The position numbers and the translations under genes were made by a program. A DNA stretch of 64,000 bases from Phaeacidiphilus oryzae TH49 (GTDB lineage Bacteria; Actinomycetota; Actinomycetes; Streptomycetales; Streptomycetaceae). The stretch lies in assembly GCF_000744815.1 (NCBI RefSeq), contig NZ_JQMQ01000005.1, positions 5,847,801-5,911,800 on the forward strand. Direction: 5' to 3'. The notes under the pieces were generated by a model. The model was not told the DNA's origin. It saw only the letters and a program-made list of their open reading frames with translations, and ran no database searches. Positions 1 to 8,542 of the stretch are shown one piece after another; the first letter of the stretch is position 1; every line of letters starts with the position of its first letter.

Positions 1-339
1 ATGTCAGATGACCGGAAACCGCCCCCCGGCCGGGCGCGAAGCGAAATTTCGTGCTTGGCCGGGGGATAGCGCTTAACCCCAAGTCGGCCACGGCCCGCGT
101 TCGCTGACGGTGGGTCAGCGCCGGGCCCGGGGATCGGGCGGTTTGGTGATCTCTCGTCGATCACCCGGTGAAACCGCAGGTGGGAAGCGTCCGGTAGGGC
201 GGCTGTGAAGGCACTTTCTGAGCACATGTCAACTCAGGGGGCCGGTTATCCGCCTTTTCCACTTTGGGTGATCGCCAGGCTACTCCCCGCAAGGTAGGTT
301 CGTGGCAGACGGGCCGTCGCGGCACCGTCCCCACCACCG
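1..339. other. Intergenic region with long imperfect hairpin
   Basis: I see no convincing gene in this stretch. The ATG at base 1 opens only a 22-codon frame with no visible upstream context. The notable content is a nested inverted repeat at 138-177: an outer pair GCGGTTT / AAACCGC and an inner pair GGTGATC / GATCACC around a 7-nt loop, with a 5-nt bulge on the right arm. It lies about 160 bp upstream of the first gene and could be an operator or the hairpin of an untranslated leader. Confidence 0.5.
138..177. repeat. Nested inverted repeat, operator or hairpin candidate
   Basis: Left arm 138-151 reads GCGGTTTGGTGATC. The right side reads GATCACC (159-165), then a 5-nt bulge, then AAACCGC (171-177). 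The inner arms are perfect 7-mers around a 7-nt loop and the outer 7-mers also pair perfectly. There is no T-tract on either side, so a simple terminator is unlikely. Confidence 0.5.
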
Positions 340-912
340 ATGCCCCGATCCCCCGAAAGCGCAGGCAGACCGGTGACGAATCCGCAGATCCCGCCGATAA
401 TGCTGACCCGTGTCCCGGACCCCAGGGCCGCCGGAGAGGGAGACCTCCTGGTGGCCCATGTCGTCCTGGGGGTGGTCCGGGGGACCGGAGGGGTACCGCA
501 GGATCCGCCTCAACCACCGCCTCCGCAGCAGCGGTTGGCGACGCAGACACCGCCGCATGCGCAGTCCCAGTCGCAGCCGCAGTCACCGCCGCACCCGTCG
601 GAGGAGCAGGACGGGGCCCCCGCCCGGCGCGGCGTCGTCGTCGACCGGGACCGCCGGCTTGCCTGGGCCGATGGTGAGCAACTCGACCTGACCTACCTGC
701 AGTTCGAGCTTCTCGACCACCTGGTGTCTCAGCCCGGCCGGGTCTTCCGCCGGGAGCAGCTGATCTCCGCGGTGTGGGGGTACGGCGGCGCCGGCTACGC
801 CTCGGACCGGACCGTGGACGTCCACATCGCCCGGCTCCGCCGCCGTCTCGGACCGGCCGGCCGGCACCGGATCGTCACCGTCCGCGGGGCCGGCTACAAG
901 TACGTGCCCTGA
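340..912 (+). CDS. OmpR-type winged-helix DNA-binding protein, no receiver
   Basis: 190-aa putative transcriptional regulator. The C-terminal ~85 residues form a Trans_reg_C winged helix: a start resembling LTYLQFELLDHLVSQPGRVF, then REQLISAVWGY, the recognition-helix stretch RTVDVHIARLRRRLG, and the closing IVTVRGAGYKYVP wing. The N-terminal half is low-complexity Pro/Gln-rich (residues about 45-90) and has no phospho-acceptor receiver domain, so it is not a classical response regulator. ATG 340 is the longest start. GTG 373 and ATG 400 are in frame, and none has a strong ribosome site. The target is unknown. DNA binding is supported by the family; regulation by phosphorylation is not. Confidence 0.8.
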   Translation: MPRSPESAGRPVTNPQIPPIMLTRVPDPRAAGEGDLLVAHVVLGVVRGTGGVPQDPPQPPPPQQRLATQTPPHAQSQSQPQSPPHPSEEQDGAPARRGVVVDRDRRLAWADGEQLDLTYLQFELLDHLVSQPGRVFRREQLISAVWGYGGAGYASDRTVDVHIARLRRRLGPAGRHRIVTVRGAGYKYVP

Positions 913-976
913 GGGGCGCATACGGTGGGGTGGCACGATCCGACGTCCGCAGATCCCACCGCCGAGGAGCCGCCCC

Positions 977-1300
977 ATGGAGCGCCACGCCCAGATAGTC
1001 CGCCTGCGTCCGGAGCACGAGGCCGAGTACCGCCGGATCCACCAGCAGGTGTGGCCGGCCGTGCTGCGCACCATCCATGCCTGCAACATCCGGAACTACA
1101 GCATCTTCCTGAACGACGGAGTGCTCTTCGCGTACTACGAGTACGTCGGGGAGGACCACGCCGCGGACATGGCGAAGATGGCCGAGGACCCGGAGACGCA
1201 GCGCTGGTGGAAGATCACCGACCCGATGCAGTCCCCGCTCGACGGCACTCCCGAGGGCCAGTGGTGGGCGCCGGCGGAGGAGGTCTTCCATACCGACTGA
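977..1300 (+). CDS. rhaM: L-rhamnose mutarotase
   Basis: 107-aa protein of the RhaM family (about 104 aa), small dimeric alpha+beta-barrel enzymes that interconvert alpha and beta anomers of L-rhamnose. Family features visible are the start QIVRLRPEHEAEYRRIHQQVWP with its His in H-x-x-VWP, NIRNYSIFL, the Y-Y-E-Y strand, and the C-terminal TQRWW-like segment read here as TQRWWKITDPMQ. No rhamnose kinase, isomerase or aldolase gene is adjacent, so it stands alone rather than in a rhamnose operon. The ATG at 977 is the only sensible start. Confidence 0.88.
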   Translation: MERHAQIVRLRPEHEAEYRRIHQQVWPAVLRTIHACNIRNYSIFLNDGVLFAYYEYVGEDHAADMAKMAEDPETQRWWKITDPMQSPLDGTPEGQWWAPAEEVFHTD

Positions 1301-1402
1301 GGCCGGGGAGAGGAGCCCATTGGAGCACACCTCCGCCCCCCGGACACTCCGTTCGCACAACTCCGCGTGGGGAGTGAAGGACGCGCGGTAACCTCCGGCG
1401 CC

Positions 1403-2206
1403 ATGGGGAACATGGGCGCGATGACGGAGCTGGGTTACGGCTGGCTCACCCCCCTGCTGTCGTACCTGATGGCGGTGGTGGGCTCGGCGTTGGCGCTGCG
1501 CTGCATGGTGCGCGCGCGGGCGGCGGAGCCGGGCAGCCGCGGCCGGTGGAACTGGCTGGCGGTCGCCGCGGTCTCGCTGGGCATCGGCATCTGGACGATG
1601 CACTTCATCGCGATGCTGGGCTTCGGGGTGACGGGCAGTGAGATCCACTACGACGTTCCGCTGACCGTCGCCAGCCTGGTGATCGCGGTGGCCTTCACCG
1701 GGGCCGGAGCGCTGCTGGTCGGCCGCGGCGGCGGGGCGGTCCGGCTGCGCCGGCTGCTGCCGGCCGGGCTCCTCACCGGGGTGGGCGTCGCGGCCATGCA
1801 CTACCTGGGCATGGCCGCGATGCGGCTGCACGGAGCGGTCTCCTGGGATCCGGTGCTGGTGGTCCTCTCCGTGCTGATCGCCGTCGTGGCGGCCACCGCG
1901 GCGCTGTGGGCCGGGCTGCGGGTGCGCGGGCGGGCCGCCGGGATCGGCGCCGCACTGGTCATGGGCGTGGCGGTGTCCGCCATGCACTACACCGGGATGG
2001 CCGCTATGCGGGTATCGCTGAGAGCCGCCGACCACACGCCCCTGGGAGGGGCCGGGACCATGGCCTTCGTCTTCCCCCTGGCCGTCGGTCTCGGCTCCTT
2101 CCTCTTTCTCACCTCGGCGTTCGTCGCCCTCTCCCCCGAGACGGAGGCGGACGCCGAGTCCGCGCGCGAGCGGCGGGGCGGGCCGAGCCTGCCCGTGCGG
2201 CCCTGA
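1403..2206 (+). CDS. MHYT-domain integral membrane sensor
   Basis: About 267-aa membrane protein of the MHYT family (PF03707), a seven-helix sensor proposed to bind copper near the outer membrane face and to sense O2, CO or NO. Three signature motifs sit at helix ends: WTMHFIAMLGF, AAMHYLGMAAMR and SAMHYTGMAAMR, spaced as the family requires. No GGDEF, EAL or kinase domain follows, so output must go through partners. ATG 1403, ATG 1412 and ATG 1421 are all possible; 1421 has the best upstream purine run (GGGGAA), and GTG 1367 is less likely. It ends 22 bp before cvnA on the same strand, so it is probably the first gene of the conservon operon. Confidence 0.87.
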   Translation: MGNMGAMTELGYGWLTPLLSYLMAVVGSALALRCMVRARAAEPGSRGRWNWLAVAAVSLGIGIWTMHFIAMLGFGVTGSEIHYDVPLTVASLVIAVAFTGAGALLVGRGGGAVRLRRLLPAGLLTGVGVAAMHYLGMAAMRLHGAVSWDPVLVVLSVLIAVVAATAALWAGLRVRGRAAGIGAALVMGVAVSAMHYTGMAAMRVSLRAADHTPLGGAGTMAFVFPLAVGLGSFLFLTSAFVALSPETEADAESARERRGGPSLPVRP

Positions 2207-2228
2207 AACCGAAACGAGGAGCCGATCG

Positions 2229-5051
2229 ATGCCGGACCAGCGCGAACAGCGCAGCAGGGCGCGGGCGCAGGGCCGGGACCGGCCACGCGGACGCGGGGCG
2301 CACGCCGGCCCGCCCGCCGACGAGAGTCCCGAACTCCTTCTGGGGCTGGGCGGATCGGCGCCGGGCCAGGACTCCGCGGGCGGCGGCGGGCAGACCGCGG
2401 CGGGGGCCGCCCTCGCCGTGCTCGCCGCCCGGCTCCGGCCGCGTACCGTGCGGGCCCGGGTGGTGGCGGTGCTCGCACTGCCGGTGGTGTCGCTGCTGGC
2501 ACTGTGGGCGCTGGCCGCGGTCACCACCGCGCAGTCCATCGACCAGCTGATCCGCGCCGGGCGCACCGACGCCCGCCTGCTCGGCCCACTGGACTCCGCG
2601 ATCGGCGCCCTCCAGGCCGAGCGCCTGGCCGCCGCCGCCTACGCCGCGGCCCCCAGTACCGGGCGCGCCCGGCAGTTGAGCGCGGGCGCGGCCGGCACCG
2701 ACGCGGCCGCCCGGGCGCTGCGCACGGCGCTGACCGTGGCCGGACCGGACGCCTCCACGGCGGCCGCCGATCTGCCGGCCCGGATGACCGCCCTCTCCGG
2801 TGGGCTCGACCGACTCGCCGATCTCCGGCGGGAGTTGACGGGAGATCAGCAGCCGCCGCAGCGGCCCGCCCCCGGCGCCTGGCGAACCGCCACCGCGGCT
2901 TACGGCGGGGTCGTCGACCAGGCGCTCTCGGTGGTGTCCGCGCTGTCCGCCGGGCGGCCCGCGCTGGTCGCCTCGGCCCGCGAGGAGGAACTGCTGGCCC
3001 GCGAGGACACCGCGGTCCGCTCGGCCCAGGCGGCGGGCCGGCTCACCCCGGACGAGTACCAACTCCTCGACGGGGCCGCGTACGCCCGCGCGCATCCGGA
3101 CCCGTCCGCCCCGAGCGATCCGATGGCGACCGACCTGGCGGACCCGGTCGCCGCCGCCGATCCCGCGGACGCCCGTACGGTGGCCGCGGCCGAGGCGGCC
3201 ATCCGGCAGACCGGGCCGGGCGCAGGAGCGGGCGCGGGGGCAGGGGCGGGCGGCGACGCGAGCGTCCGGCTACCCTCCGACCCCTCCCTGACCGGCTGGC
3301 CGGACGCCGTCGGCAGGCTCGAATCAGCCCTCCAGGCCCGGGTCTCGGCGCAGCGCGCGGCGCTGACCGCGGCCGTCGCCACCCCCTACCGCACCGCCCT
3401 GGCCTCACCGGCGGGCGTCGCGGTGCTCCTCGGACTGCTCGCGGCCTGCGTCTCGCTGCTGCTCTCGGTACGAGTCGGCCGGGCCCTGGTGGTCGAGCTG
3501 GTGGCACTCCGCAACTCGGCCCTCGACCTGGCCTTCCGCCGGCTGCCGGACGCGCTGCGCAGGCTGCGCTCCGGCGAGGAGGTGGACCTGGACCTGGAGA
3601 CCGCCCGGGCCCGGCCGGCCGGGGTGGCGGGCCGCGGGGAGGTCGGCGAGGTCGGCAACGCCCTCGGCCTGGTCCAGCGGGCCGCGCTGCAGGCGGCGGT
3701 CGAGCGGGCCGAGGTGATGAGCGGGGTCTCCGGGGTCTTCGTCAACCTCGCCCGGCGCAGCCAGGTGCTGCTCCACCGCCAACTCCGCCAGCTGGACGCG
3801 ATGGAGCGGCGCACCGAGGACCCGGCGGAGCTCTCCGAGCTCTTCCGCCTCGACCACCTCACCACCCGGATGCGGCGGCACGCGGAGAGCCTGATCATCC
3901 TCTCCGGCGCCTCCCCCGGACGCGGCTGGCGCCGGCCGGTGCCGCTGCTGGACGTGGTCCGGGCGGCCGTCGGCGAGGTGGAGGAGTACGCCAGGGTGGA
4001 CATCCGCCGGCTCAGCGACACCCGGCTCACCGGCGGCGCGGTCGCCGACGTCACCCATCTGCTGGCCGAACTGGTCGAGAACGCCACCGCGTTCTCCCCG
4101 CCGAACACCCCGGTGACGATCAGCGGCGACCGGGTCGGCGCGGGCTACGCGCTGGAGGTCGAGGACCGCGGGCTCGGGATGGGCGCGGATGCGCTGGCCG
4201 CGGCCAACCGCCGGATCGCCGAGTCCCGGCAGGGCGACTTCTTCGACGGCGACCGGCTGGGCCTGTACGTGGTGAGCCGGCTGGCCCAGCGCAACGGTCT
4301 CGACGTCGCGCTGCGCCGCTCGCCGTACGGCGGGATCACGGCCGTGGTGCTGATCCCGGCGGGGCTGCTGGCGGCCGGCGGGCCGGGCGAGGAGGCCGCC
4401 ACCGGCGGCCCGCGCCGCCCCGAGCGGCCGGCCCCCGTACCGCGCCGGGTGCCCGCGGCGCCGTCCGCGCCCACCGTGGAGTGGGGCCCGCCGGCGGCCT
4501 CGGCGGGCGGGGAGCCGGATCTGCCGCCGTCCGCGGGCGTCCGTCCGGGCGGGCCGATCGCCTCGCCCCGGCCGCTCACCGCGCTGCCCGGCGGCGGCGG
4601 GCTCTTCCCGCTCGATCCGCTGGAGCCGACGCCGCCGGTGCCCACGACGCCACCGGGGCCCGCGACGCCGCCGGAGCCCGCGACGCCGCCGGCCTCCCAG
4701 GCGCCGCCCGAACCCCCGGTTCCGCCGGAGCATCCGGCCCCGCCGACGCCCACGCTGCCTCCGCTGCCTCCGCTCCCTCCACTGGCCGCCGATCCGCCCG
4801 GTGCGGACGAGGCCCTGCCGCGCCGGGTCCGCCAGGCGAGTCTGGCGCCGCAGCTGCGCGAGGAGCCGCCGGCCCCCGGCGGGGCGGAGCCGGCCGAGTC
4901 GGTGGAGCCGGACCGGGCCCGAGCCACCATGTCCGCCCTGCAACGCGGTTGGACCCGCGGCCGGCTGGACGACGCCGAGCTCCTCGGCGAATCCGCCGAC
5001 GACCTCGGCGGCGCACACGACGTCACGAGGAAGGGACGGGGGTCAGCATGA
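2229..5051 (+). CDS. cvnA: Conservon sensor kinase-like protein with NIT domain (CvnA-type)
   Basis: 940-aa membrane protein. Order: disordered N-terminus; TM1 near residues 78-98; extracytoplasmic helical NIT (nitrate/nitrite-sensing) domain to about 395, with the LLGPLDSAIGALQAERLAAAAY helix; TM2 near 396-416; HAMP-like linker; kinase-like dimerisation region (FRLDHLTTRMRRHAESLIIL); and a HATPase_c domain with N box ELVENATAFSP, G1 VEDRGLGMG and G2 GLYVVSRLA. The last ~230 residues are Pro-rich. In characterised conservons the kinase-like protein forms a membrane complex with CvnB, C and D resembling a G-protein receptor. The ATG is preceded by GAGGAG. The stop overlaps cvnB by 4 nt (ATGA). 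Confidence 0.93.
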   Translation: MPDQREQRSRARAQGRDRPRGRGAHAGPPADESPELLLGLGGSAPGQDSAGGGGQTAAGAALAVLAARLRPRTVRARVVAVLALPVVSLLALWALAAVTTAQSIDQLIRAGRTDARLLGPLDSAIGALQAERLAAAAYAAAPSTGRARQLSAGAAGTDAAARALRTALTVAGPDASTAAADLPARMTALSGGLDRLADLRRELTGDQQPPQRPAPGAWRTATAAYGGVVDQALSVVSALSAGRPALVASAREEELLAREDTAVRSAQAAGRLTPDEYQLLDGAAYARAHPDPSAPSDPMATDLADPVAAADPADARTVAAAEAAIRQTGPGAGAGAGAGAGGDASVRLPSDPSLTGWPDAVGRLESALQARVSAQRAALTAAVATPYRTALASPAGVAVLLGLLAACVSLLLSVRVGRALVVELVALRNSALDLAFRRLPDALRRLRSGEEVDLDLETARARPAGVAGRGEVGEVGNALGLVQRAALQAAVERAEVMSGVSGVFVNLARRSQVLLHRQLRQLDAMERRTEDPAELSELFRLDHLTTRMRRHAESLIILSGASPGRGWRRPVPLLDVVRAAVGEVEEYARVDIRRLSDTRLTGGAVADVTHLLAELVENATAFSPPNTPVTISGDRVGAGYALEVEDRGLGMGADALAAANRRIAESRQGDFFDGDRLGLYVVSRLAQRNGLDVALRRSPYGGITAVVLIPAGLLAAGGPGEEAATGGPRRPERPAPVPRRVPAAPSAPTVEWGPPAASAGGEPDLPPSAGVRPGGPIASPRPLTALPGGGGLFPLDPLEPTPPVPTTPPGPATPPEPATPPASQAPPEPPVPPEHPAPPTPTLPPLPPLPPLAADPPGADEALPRRVRQASLAPQLREEPPAPGGAEPAESVEPDRARATMSALQRGWTRGRLDDAELLGESADDLGGAHDVTRKGRGSA

Positions 5052-5512
5052 TCGGCACCGTTCGACCGTCGACCGAAGTCGACTGGCTGCTGGACGAGTT
5101 GGTGGCGGGCTGCCGGGGCGTGCGCAGCGCCGTGGTCCTCTCCGACGACGGGCTGGCCATCGGCCGCTCCACGCATCTCGGCCGCGCTGACGCGGACCAT
5201 CTGGCGGCGGTCTCGTCCGGCTTCCACAGCCTGGCCAAGGGCACCGGCCGGCACTTCGGCGCCGGCTCCGTGCGGCAGACCATGGTGGAGCTGGAGGACG
5301 CCTTCCTCTTTGTGGTCGCCGCCGGGGACGGCACCTGCCTCGCCGTCCTCGCCGACACCCAGACCGATCTGGGCCAGGTCGCCTACGAGATGGCCCGGCT
5401 GATCCGGCGGGTCGGCGAGCATCTGCGCGCCGGCCCCCGGCAGGGGGCGCCGGGCGGCCCGTCCGCCGCCGCCGACCACTCGATCGGGAACGATGCGCAC
5501 CCCGGACTCTGA
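5048..5512 (+). CDS. cvnB: Roadblock/LC7 protein of the conservon (CvnB)
   Basis: 154-aa roadblock/LC7 domain protein, the family that binds small GTPases and often acts as a GTPase-activating or scaffold subunit. The core runs from about residue 8 to 125: LDELVAGCRGVRSAVVLSDDG, then the helix HLAAVSSGFHSLAKGTG, then VELEDAFLFVVAAGDGTCLAVLA. The Gly/Pro-rich C-terminal tail is variable in the family. The ATG overlaps the cvnA stop by 4 nt and the gene overlaps cvnC by 20 nt, so the unit is translationally coupled. Its probable partner is the CvnD GTPase. Confidence 0.93.
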   Translation: MIGTVRPSTEVDWLLDELVAGCRGVRSAVVLSDDGLAIGRSTHLGRADADHLAAVSSGFHSLAKGTGRHFGAGSVRQTMVELEDAFLFVVAAGDGTCLAVLADTQTDLGQVAYEMARLIRRVGEHLRAGPRQGAPGGPSAAADHSIGNDAHPGL

Positions 5513-5912
5513 CGACCGCCCCAACCAGCCCTCCTGGTACGACGAGGAGGCCGGTCCGCTGGTCCGGCTGTTCGCGCTGACCAGGGGGCGCACCCGGCCG
5601 GACGCGCGGGAGGCCTTCGACCTGATCGCCCTGGTCGTCGCGGACAGCGCGTACGGCGGGGCGGGCTCGCCCTACGGCTCCGAGCCGGGTCTCGCGCCCG
5701 AGCACCGGCGGATCCTCGACCGGTGCCGGGAGGATCCGGCCTCGGTGGCCGAGATCGCCGCCCACAGCGATCTGCCGGTCGGCGTCGTCCGGGTGCTCCT
5801 GGGCGACCTGCTGGACCTCGGGCTGATCCGGGTCAGCCGGCCGGTGCCGCCCGCGCAGCTCCCGGACGAGCGGCTGCTCCGCGAAGTGATCAATGGACTC
5901 CGGGCTCTCTGA
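5493..5912 (+). CDS. cvnC: DUF742 protein of the conservon (CvnC)
   Basis: 139-aa DUF742 protein, third subunit of actinobacterial conservons. It carries the family opening WYDEEAGPLVRLFALTRGRT, a central winged-helix-like fold (HRRILDRCREDPASVAEIAAH with DLPVGVVRVLLGDLLDLGLI) and the short C-terminal ERLLREVINGLRAL helix. DUF742 proteins bind the conservon GTPase and kinase-like protein; the biochemical role of this copy is not established. It overlaps cvnB upstream and cvnD downstream by 20 nt each. Confidence 0.93.
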   Translation: MRTPDSDDRPNQPSWYDEEAGPLVRLFALTRGRTRPDAREAFDLIALVVADSAYGGAGSPYGSEPGLAPEHRRILDRCREDPASVAEIAAHSDLPVGVVRVLLGDLLDLGLIRVSRPVPPAQLPDERLLREVINGLRAL

Positions 5913-6645
5913 GCCGAACCGAGGGACCCAGAACCGAGGGATGATGACCCCGACTCCGGAACCACCCGAGAACCCGGCTCCCGCCGGCACCCCGTCCGGC
6001 ACCTCTGCCACCTCCCCCGGCACCCCCGCCGGCACCTCCGCCGGCGGCCCGGCTGACCTGCTGGAGGCCGCGATGGCCCTGAAGATCCTGGTCGCCGGGG
6101 GCTTCGGGGTGGGCAAGACCACGATGGTCGGCGCGGTCAGCGAGATCCGCCCGCTGCGCACCGAGGAGACCCTCACCGCGGCCGGGGCGGGCGTCGACGA
6201 CCTGGGCGGGGTGGAGCGGAAGACCACCACCACGGTGGCCATGGACTTCGGCCGGATCACCATCCGGGAGGGGCTCTCCCTCTACCTCTTCGGCACCCCT
6301 GGACAGGATCGTTTCTGGTTCCTGTGGGACGAGTTGGCGAACGGCGCGCTGGGCGCGGTGGTGCTCGCCGACACCCGCCGGCTGTCCGACTGCTTCCCCG
6401 CGGTGGACTTCTTCGAGCGCCGCGGCATCCCCTTCGTGGTCGCGGTGAACTGCTTCCACGGGGAGCGCCGGCACACCCCGGCCGCGGTCTCGGCCGCGCT
6501 CGACCTGGAGCCTGACACGCCGGTGCTGCTCTGCGACGCGCGGCAGCGCGCCTCGGGGAAGCAGGTGCTGATCGACCTGATCGAGCACGCCTCCCGGCGG
6601 CATGCCGCCCGGGTGCTGGCCCGCGCCTCCGGCTCCGGAGCGTGA
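5893..6645 (+). CDS. cvnD: Conservon small GTPase (CvnD)
   Basis: 250-aa nucleotide-binding protein. After a Pro/Gly/Thr-rich N-terminus (about 55 residues) comes KILVAGGFGVGKTTMVGAVS with Walker A GGFGVGKT, then a switch region with TTTTVAMDFGRI, and FGTPGQDRFWFLWDEL equivalent to the DxxGQ switch II motif of Ras-like GTPases. The usual NKxD base-specificity motif is read as AVNCF, as is common in conservon GTPases. It is expected to act as the G-protein-like output switch of the CvnA-D complex. Start 5893 resembles family N-termini (MDSGLS) and overlaps cvnC; ATG 5941 is an alternative. Confidence 0.92.
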   Translation: MDSGLSEPNRGTQNRGMMTPTPEPPENPAPAGTPSGTSATSPGTPAGTSAGGPADLLEAAMALKILVAGGFGVGKTTMVGAVSEIRPLRTEETLTAAGAGVDDLGGVERKTTTTVAMDFGRITIREGLSLYLFGTPGQDRFWFLWDELANGALGAVVLADTRRLSDCFPAVDFFERRGIPFVVAVNCFHGERRHTPAAVSAALDLEPDTPVLLCDARQRASGKQVLIDLIEHASRRHAARVLARASGSGA

Positions 6646-6724
6646 TCCGGGCCCTCTTCCCCTCGCGGGGTCCTTCTCCGGAGAATCTGGGGAGATCCCC
6701 TAGGAGCAGAGAGAAGAGAGCAGC

Positions 6725-7711
6725 GTGCCACTCACCGATCTGTCGCTGGACCAACTCCGCGAGTACCGCCCGGAGGTCCCGGAGCCCGCGGACTTCGACG
6801 CCTTCTGGGAGCGGACGCTGAAGAGCGCCCGCGAGTACCCGATCGGGGCGGTCTGGACCCCGGTGCCGGAGGCGGAGCACCAGCTGACCGAGTTCGAGGT
6901 CTTCGACGTCCGGTTCAACGGCTGGGCCGGGCAGCCGGTCGCGGCCTGGCTGCTGCTGCCGCGGGTGCGCCGGGGCCGGCTGCCGGTGGTGGTGCGCTAC
7001 CTCGGCTACTCGGGCGGGCGCGGGCTCCCGCTGGAGCACGTCTTCTTCCCCGCGGCCGGCTACGCCCACCTGGTGGTGGACTCCCGCGGGCAGGGGCGGG
7101 ACACCCCGGACCCGGTCGAGGGCGGCGGCACCCAGTGGGTGAACGGCTTCATGACCCGGGGCATCGAGCACCCGGACAACTACTACTACCGCCGGCTGAC
7201 GACCGACTGCGTGCGGGCGGTCGAGGCGGTCCGCGAGCACCCGGAGATCGACCCGGACCGGGTCGTGGTGACCGGCGCCAGCCAGGGCGGCGGCCTCACC
7301 CTCGCGGTGGCCGGGCTGGTTCCCGACCTGGTCGCGGCGGCGATGGCGGACGTGCCCTTCCTCTGCCACTTCCGGCGGGCCGCGGAGATCGCCCCGCAGG
7401 CGCCGTACACGGAGTTCACCGACTACCTGAAGATCCACCACCGGGGGGCCGAGGAGACCGTCTTCGGCACCCTGGACTACTTCGACGGCGTCCACCACGC
7501 CGCCCGGGCCGACGGCGTCCCGGCGCTGTTCAGCGTGGCGCTGATGGACCCGATCTGCCCCCCGTCCACGGTCTACGCGGCCTACCACCGCTACGGCGGC
7601 CCGGCCGAGATGCAGGTGTGGCGGTTCGGCGACCACGGCGGCGGCCGCGCCGACCAGATCCGGGTGCAGATGGAGTGGCTGCGGTCACAGGGGCTCGCCC
7701 CGTCCCGTTGA
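6725..7711 (+). CDS. Acetylxylan esterase / cephalosporin-C deacetylase family (AXE1)
   Basis: 328-aa alpha/beta hydrolase of carbohydrate esterase family 7, which removes acetyl groups from xylo-oligosaccharides and cephalosporin C. Visible features: N-terminal PADFDAFWERTL, the RGQG oxyanion element (SRGQGRDT), the nucleophile elbow TGASQGGG (Ser about 182), the acid in SVALMDPICPPSTVYAAY, and the His in FGDHGGG. There is no signal peptide, so it should act in the cytoplasm on imported acetylated oligosaccharides. It starts at GTG 6725 after a GA-rich leader. It is probably a single-gene unit between the conservon and a two-component system. Confidence 0.92.
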   Translation: MPLTDLSLDQLREYRPEVPEPADFDAFWERTLKSAREYPIGAVWTPVPEAEHQLTEFEVFDVRFNGWAGQPVAAWLLLPRVRRGRLPVVVRYLGYSGGRGLPLEHVFFPAAGYAHLVVDSRGQGRDTPDPVEGGGTQWVNGFMTRGIEHPDNYYYRRLTTDCVRAVEAVREHPEIDPDRVVVTGASQGGGLTLAVAGLVPDLVAAAMADVPFLCHFRRAAEIAPQAPYTEFTDYLKIHHRGAEETVFGTLDYFDGVHHAARADGVPALFSVALMDPICPPSTVYAAYHRYGGPAEMQVWRFGDHGGGRADQIRVQMEWLRSQGLAPSR

Positions 7712-7777
7712 CCTCTCCCGCCCCTTCGAACCCCTACGCTACGGGGAAAGCGGGGCAGGGAACGGGGCGAAGAGGCA

Positions 7778-8542
7778 GTGAGCGAGACAAACGGGACGAT
7801 CTCGGTGATGATCGTCGACGACGAGACGCTGGTCCGGTCCGGGCTGAGTCTGATCGTCGGCGCCGCACCGGACATCGAGGTGGTGGCCACCTGCCCGGGC
7901 GGCCGCGCCGTCGAGGAGGCGCGGCTGCACCGGCCGGACGTGGTGCTGCTGGACATCCGGATGCCGGACGTGGACGGCCTCACCGTGCTGTCCCGGCTGC
8001 GGGCGATGCCCCGTCCGCCCGCGGTGGCCATGCTGACCACCTTCGACATGGGGGCGCCTCCGGTCCCCGGCGGGGACGGGGGAGAGTACATCGGCTCGGC
8101 GCTGCGCGGCGGCGCCGCCGGCTTCCTCCTCAAGGACACCGACCCGGACCAGCTGGTGCACGCGGTACGGGTGCTGGCGCAGGGCGGCAGCATACTGTCC
8201 CCCGGCGTCACCGAGACGGTGATCAGCGGATACCTCTGCTCCGGCCCGGACCGTGCGACGGCGGCCAGACTGCGCACCAGGACCACCCGCGAGCTGGACG
8301 TCCTCGCGCTGCTCGGCGAGGGCCTCTCCAACGCGGAGATCGCCCGCCGGCTCTTCCTCTCCACCGGCACGGTCAAGGACCACATCAGCGCGATCCTGGC
8401 CAAGCTGGGCTCGGCGAACCGGGTGCAGGCCGCGGTGATCGCCCACCGGGCGGGGCTGGTCGGGCTGGACGGCGACGGCAGCGGCGACGGCAGCGGCAGC
8501 GGCGGCAGCGGCGGCGGCCGGCCAGGGGCGGGCCAGGAGTGA
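7778..8542 (+). CDS. NarL/LuxR-family response regulator
   Basis: 254-aa two-component response regulator. The receiver domain (residues about 8-140) has the acidic pair VDDE, phospho-acceptor Asp59 in DVVLLDIRMPDVDG, the Thr of MLTTFDMG and the Lys of FLLKDTD. A LuxR-type HTH follows (RELDVLALLGEGLSNAEIA, then STGTVKDHISAILAKLG). The receiver carries an unusual insertion of about 10 residues (GAPPVPGGDGG) between FDM and EYIGSALRGGA, where family members normally read FDxDEYVY. The C-terminus is a Gly/Ser-rich tail. The GTG start overlaps nothing upstream; the stop overlaps the kinase start by 4 nt. Confidence 0.95.
   Translation: MSETNGTISVMIVDDETLVRSGLSLIVGAAPDIEVVATCPGGRAVEEARLHRPDVVLLDIRMPDVDGLTVLSRLRAMPRPPAVAMLTTFDMGAPPVPGGDGGEYIGSALRGGAAGFLLKDTDPDQLVHAVRVLAQGGSILSPGVTETVISGYLCSGPDRATAARLRTRTTRELDVLALLGEGLSNAEIARRLFLSTGTVKDHISAILAKLGSANRVQAAVIAHRAGLVGLDGDGSGDGSGSGGSGGGRPGAGQE

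Noticed and set aside
2504-5047. Long plus-strand frame inside cvnA continuous with cvnB
   Set aside because: Out-of-frame shadow of cvnA; only the part from ATG 5048 is CvnB.
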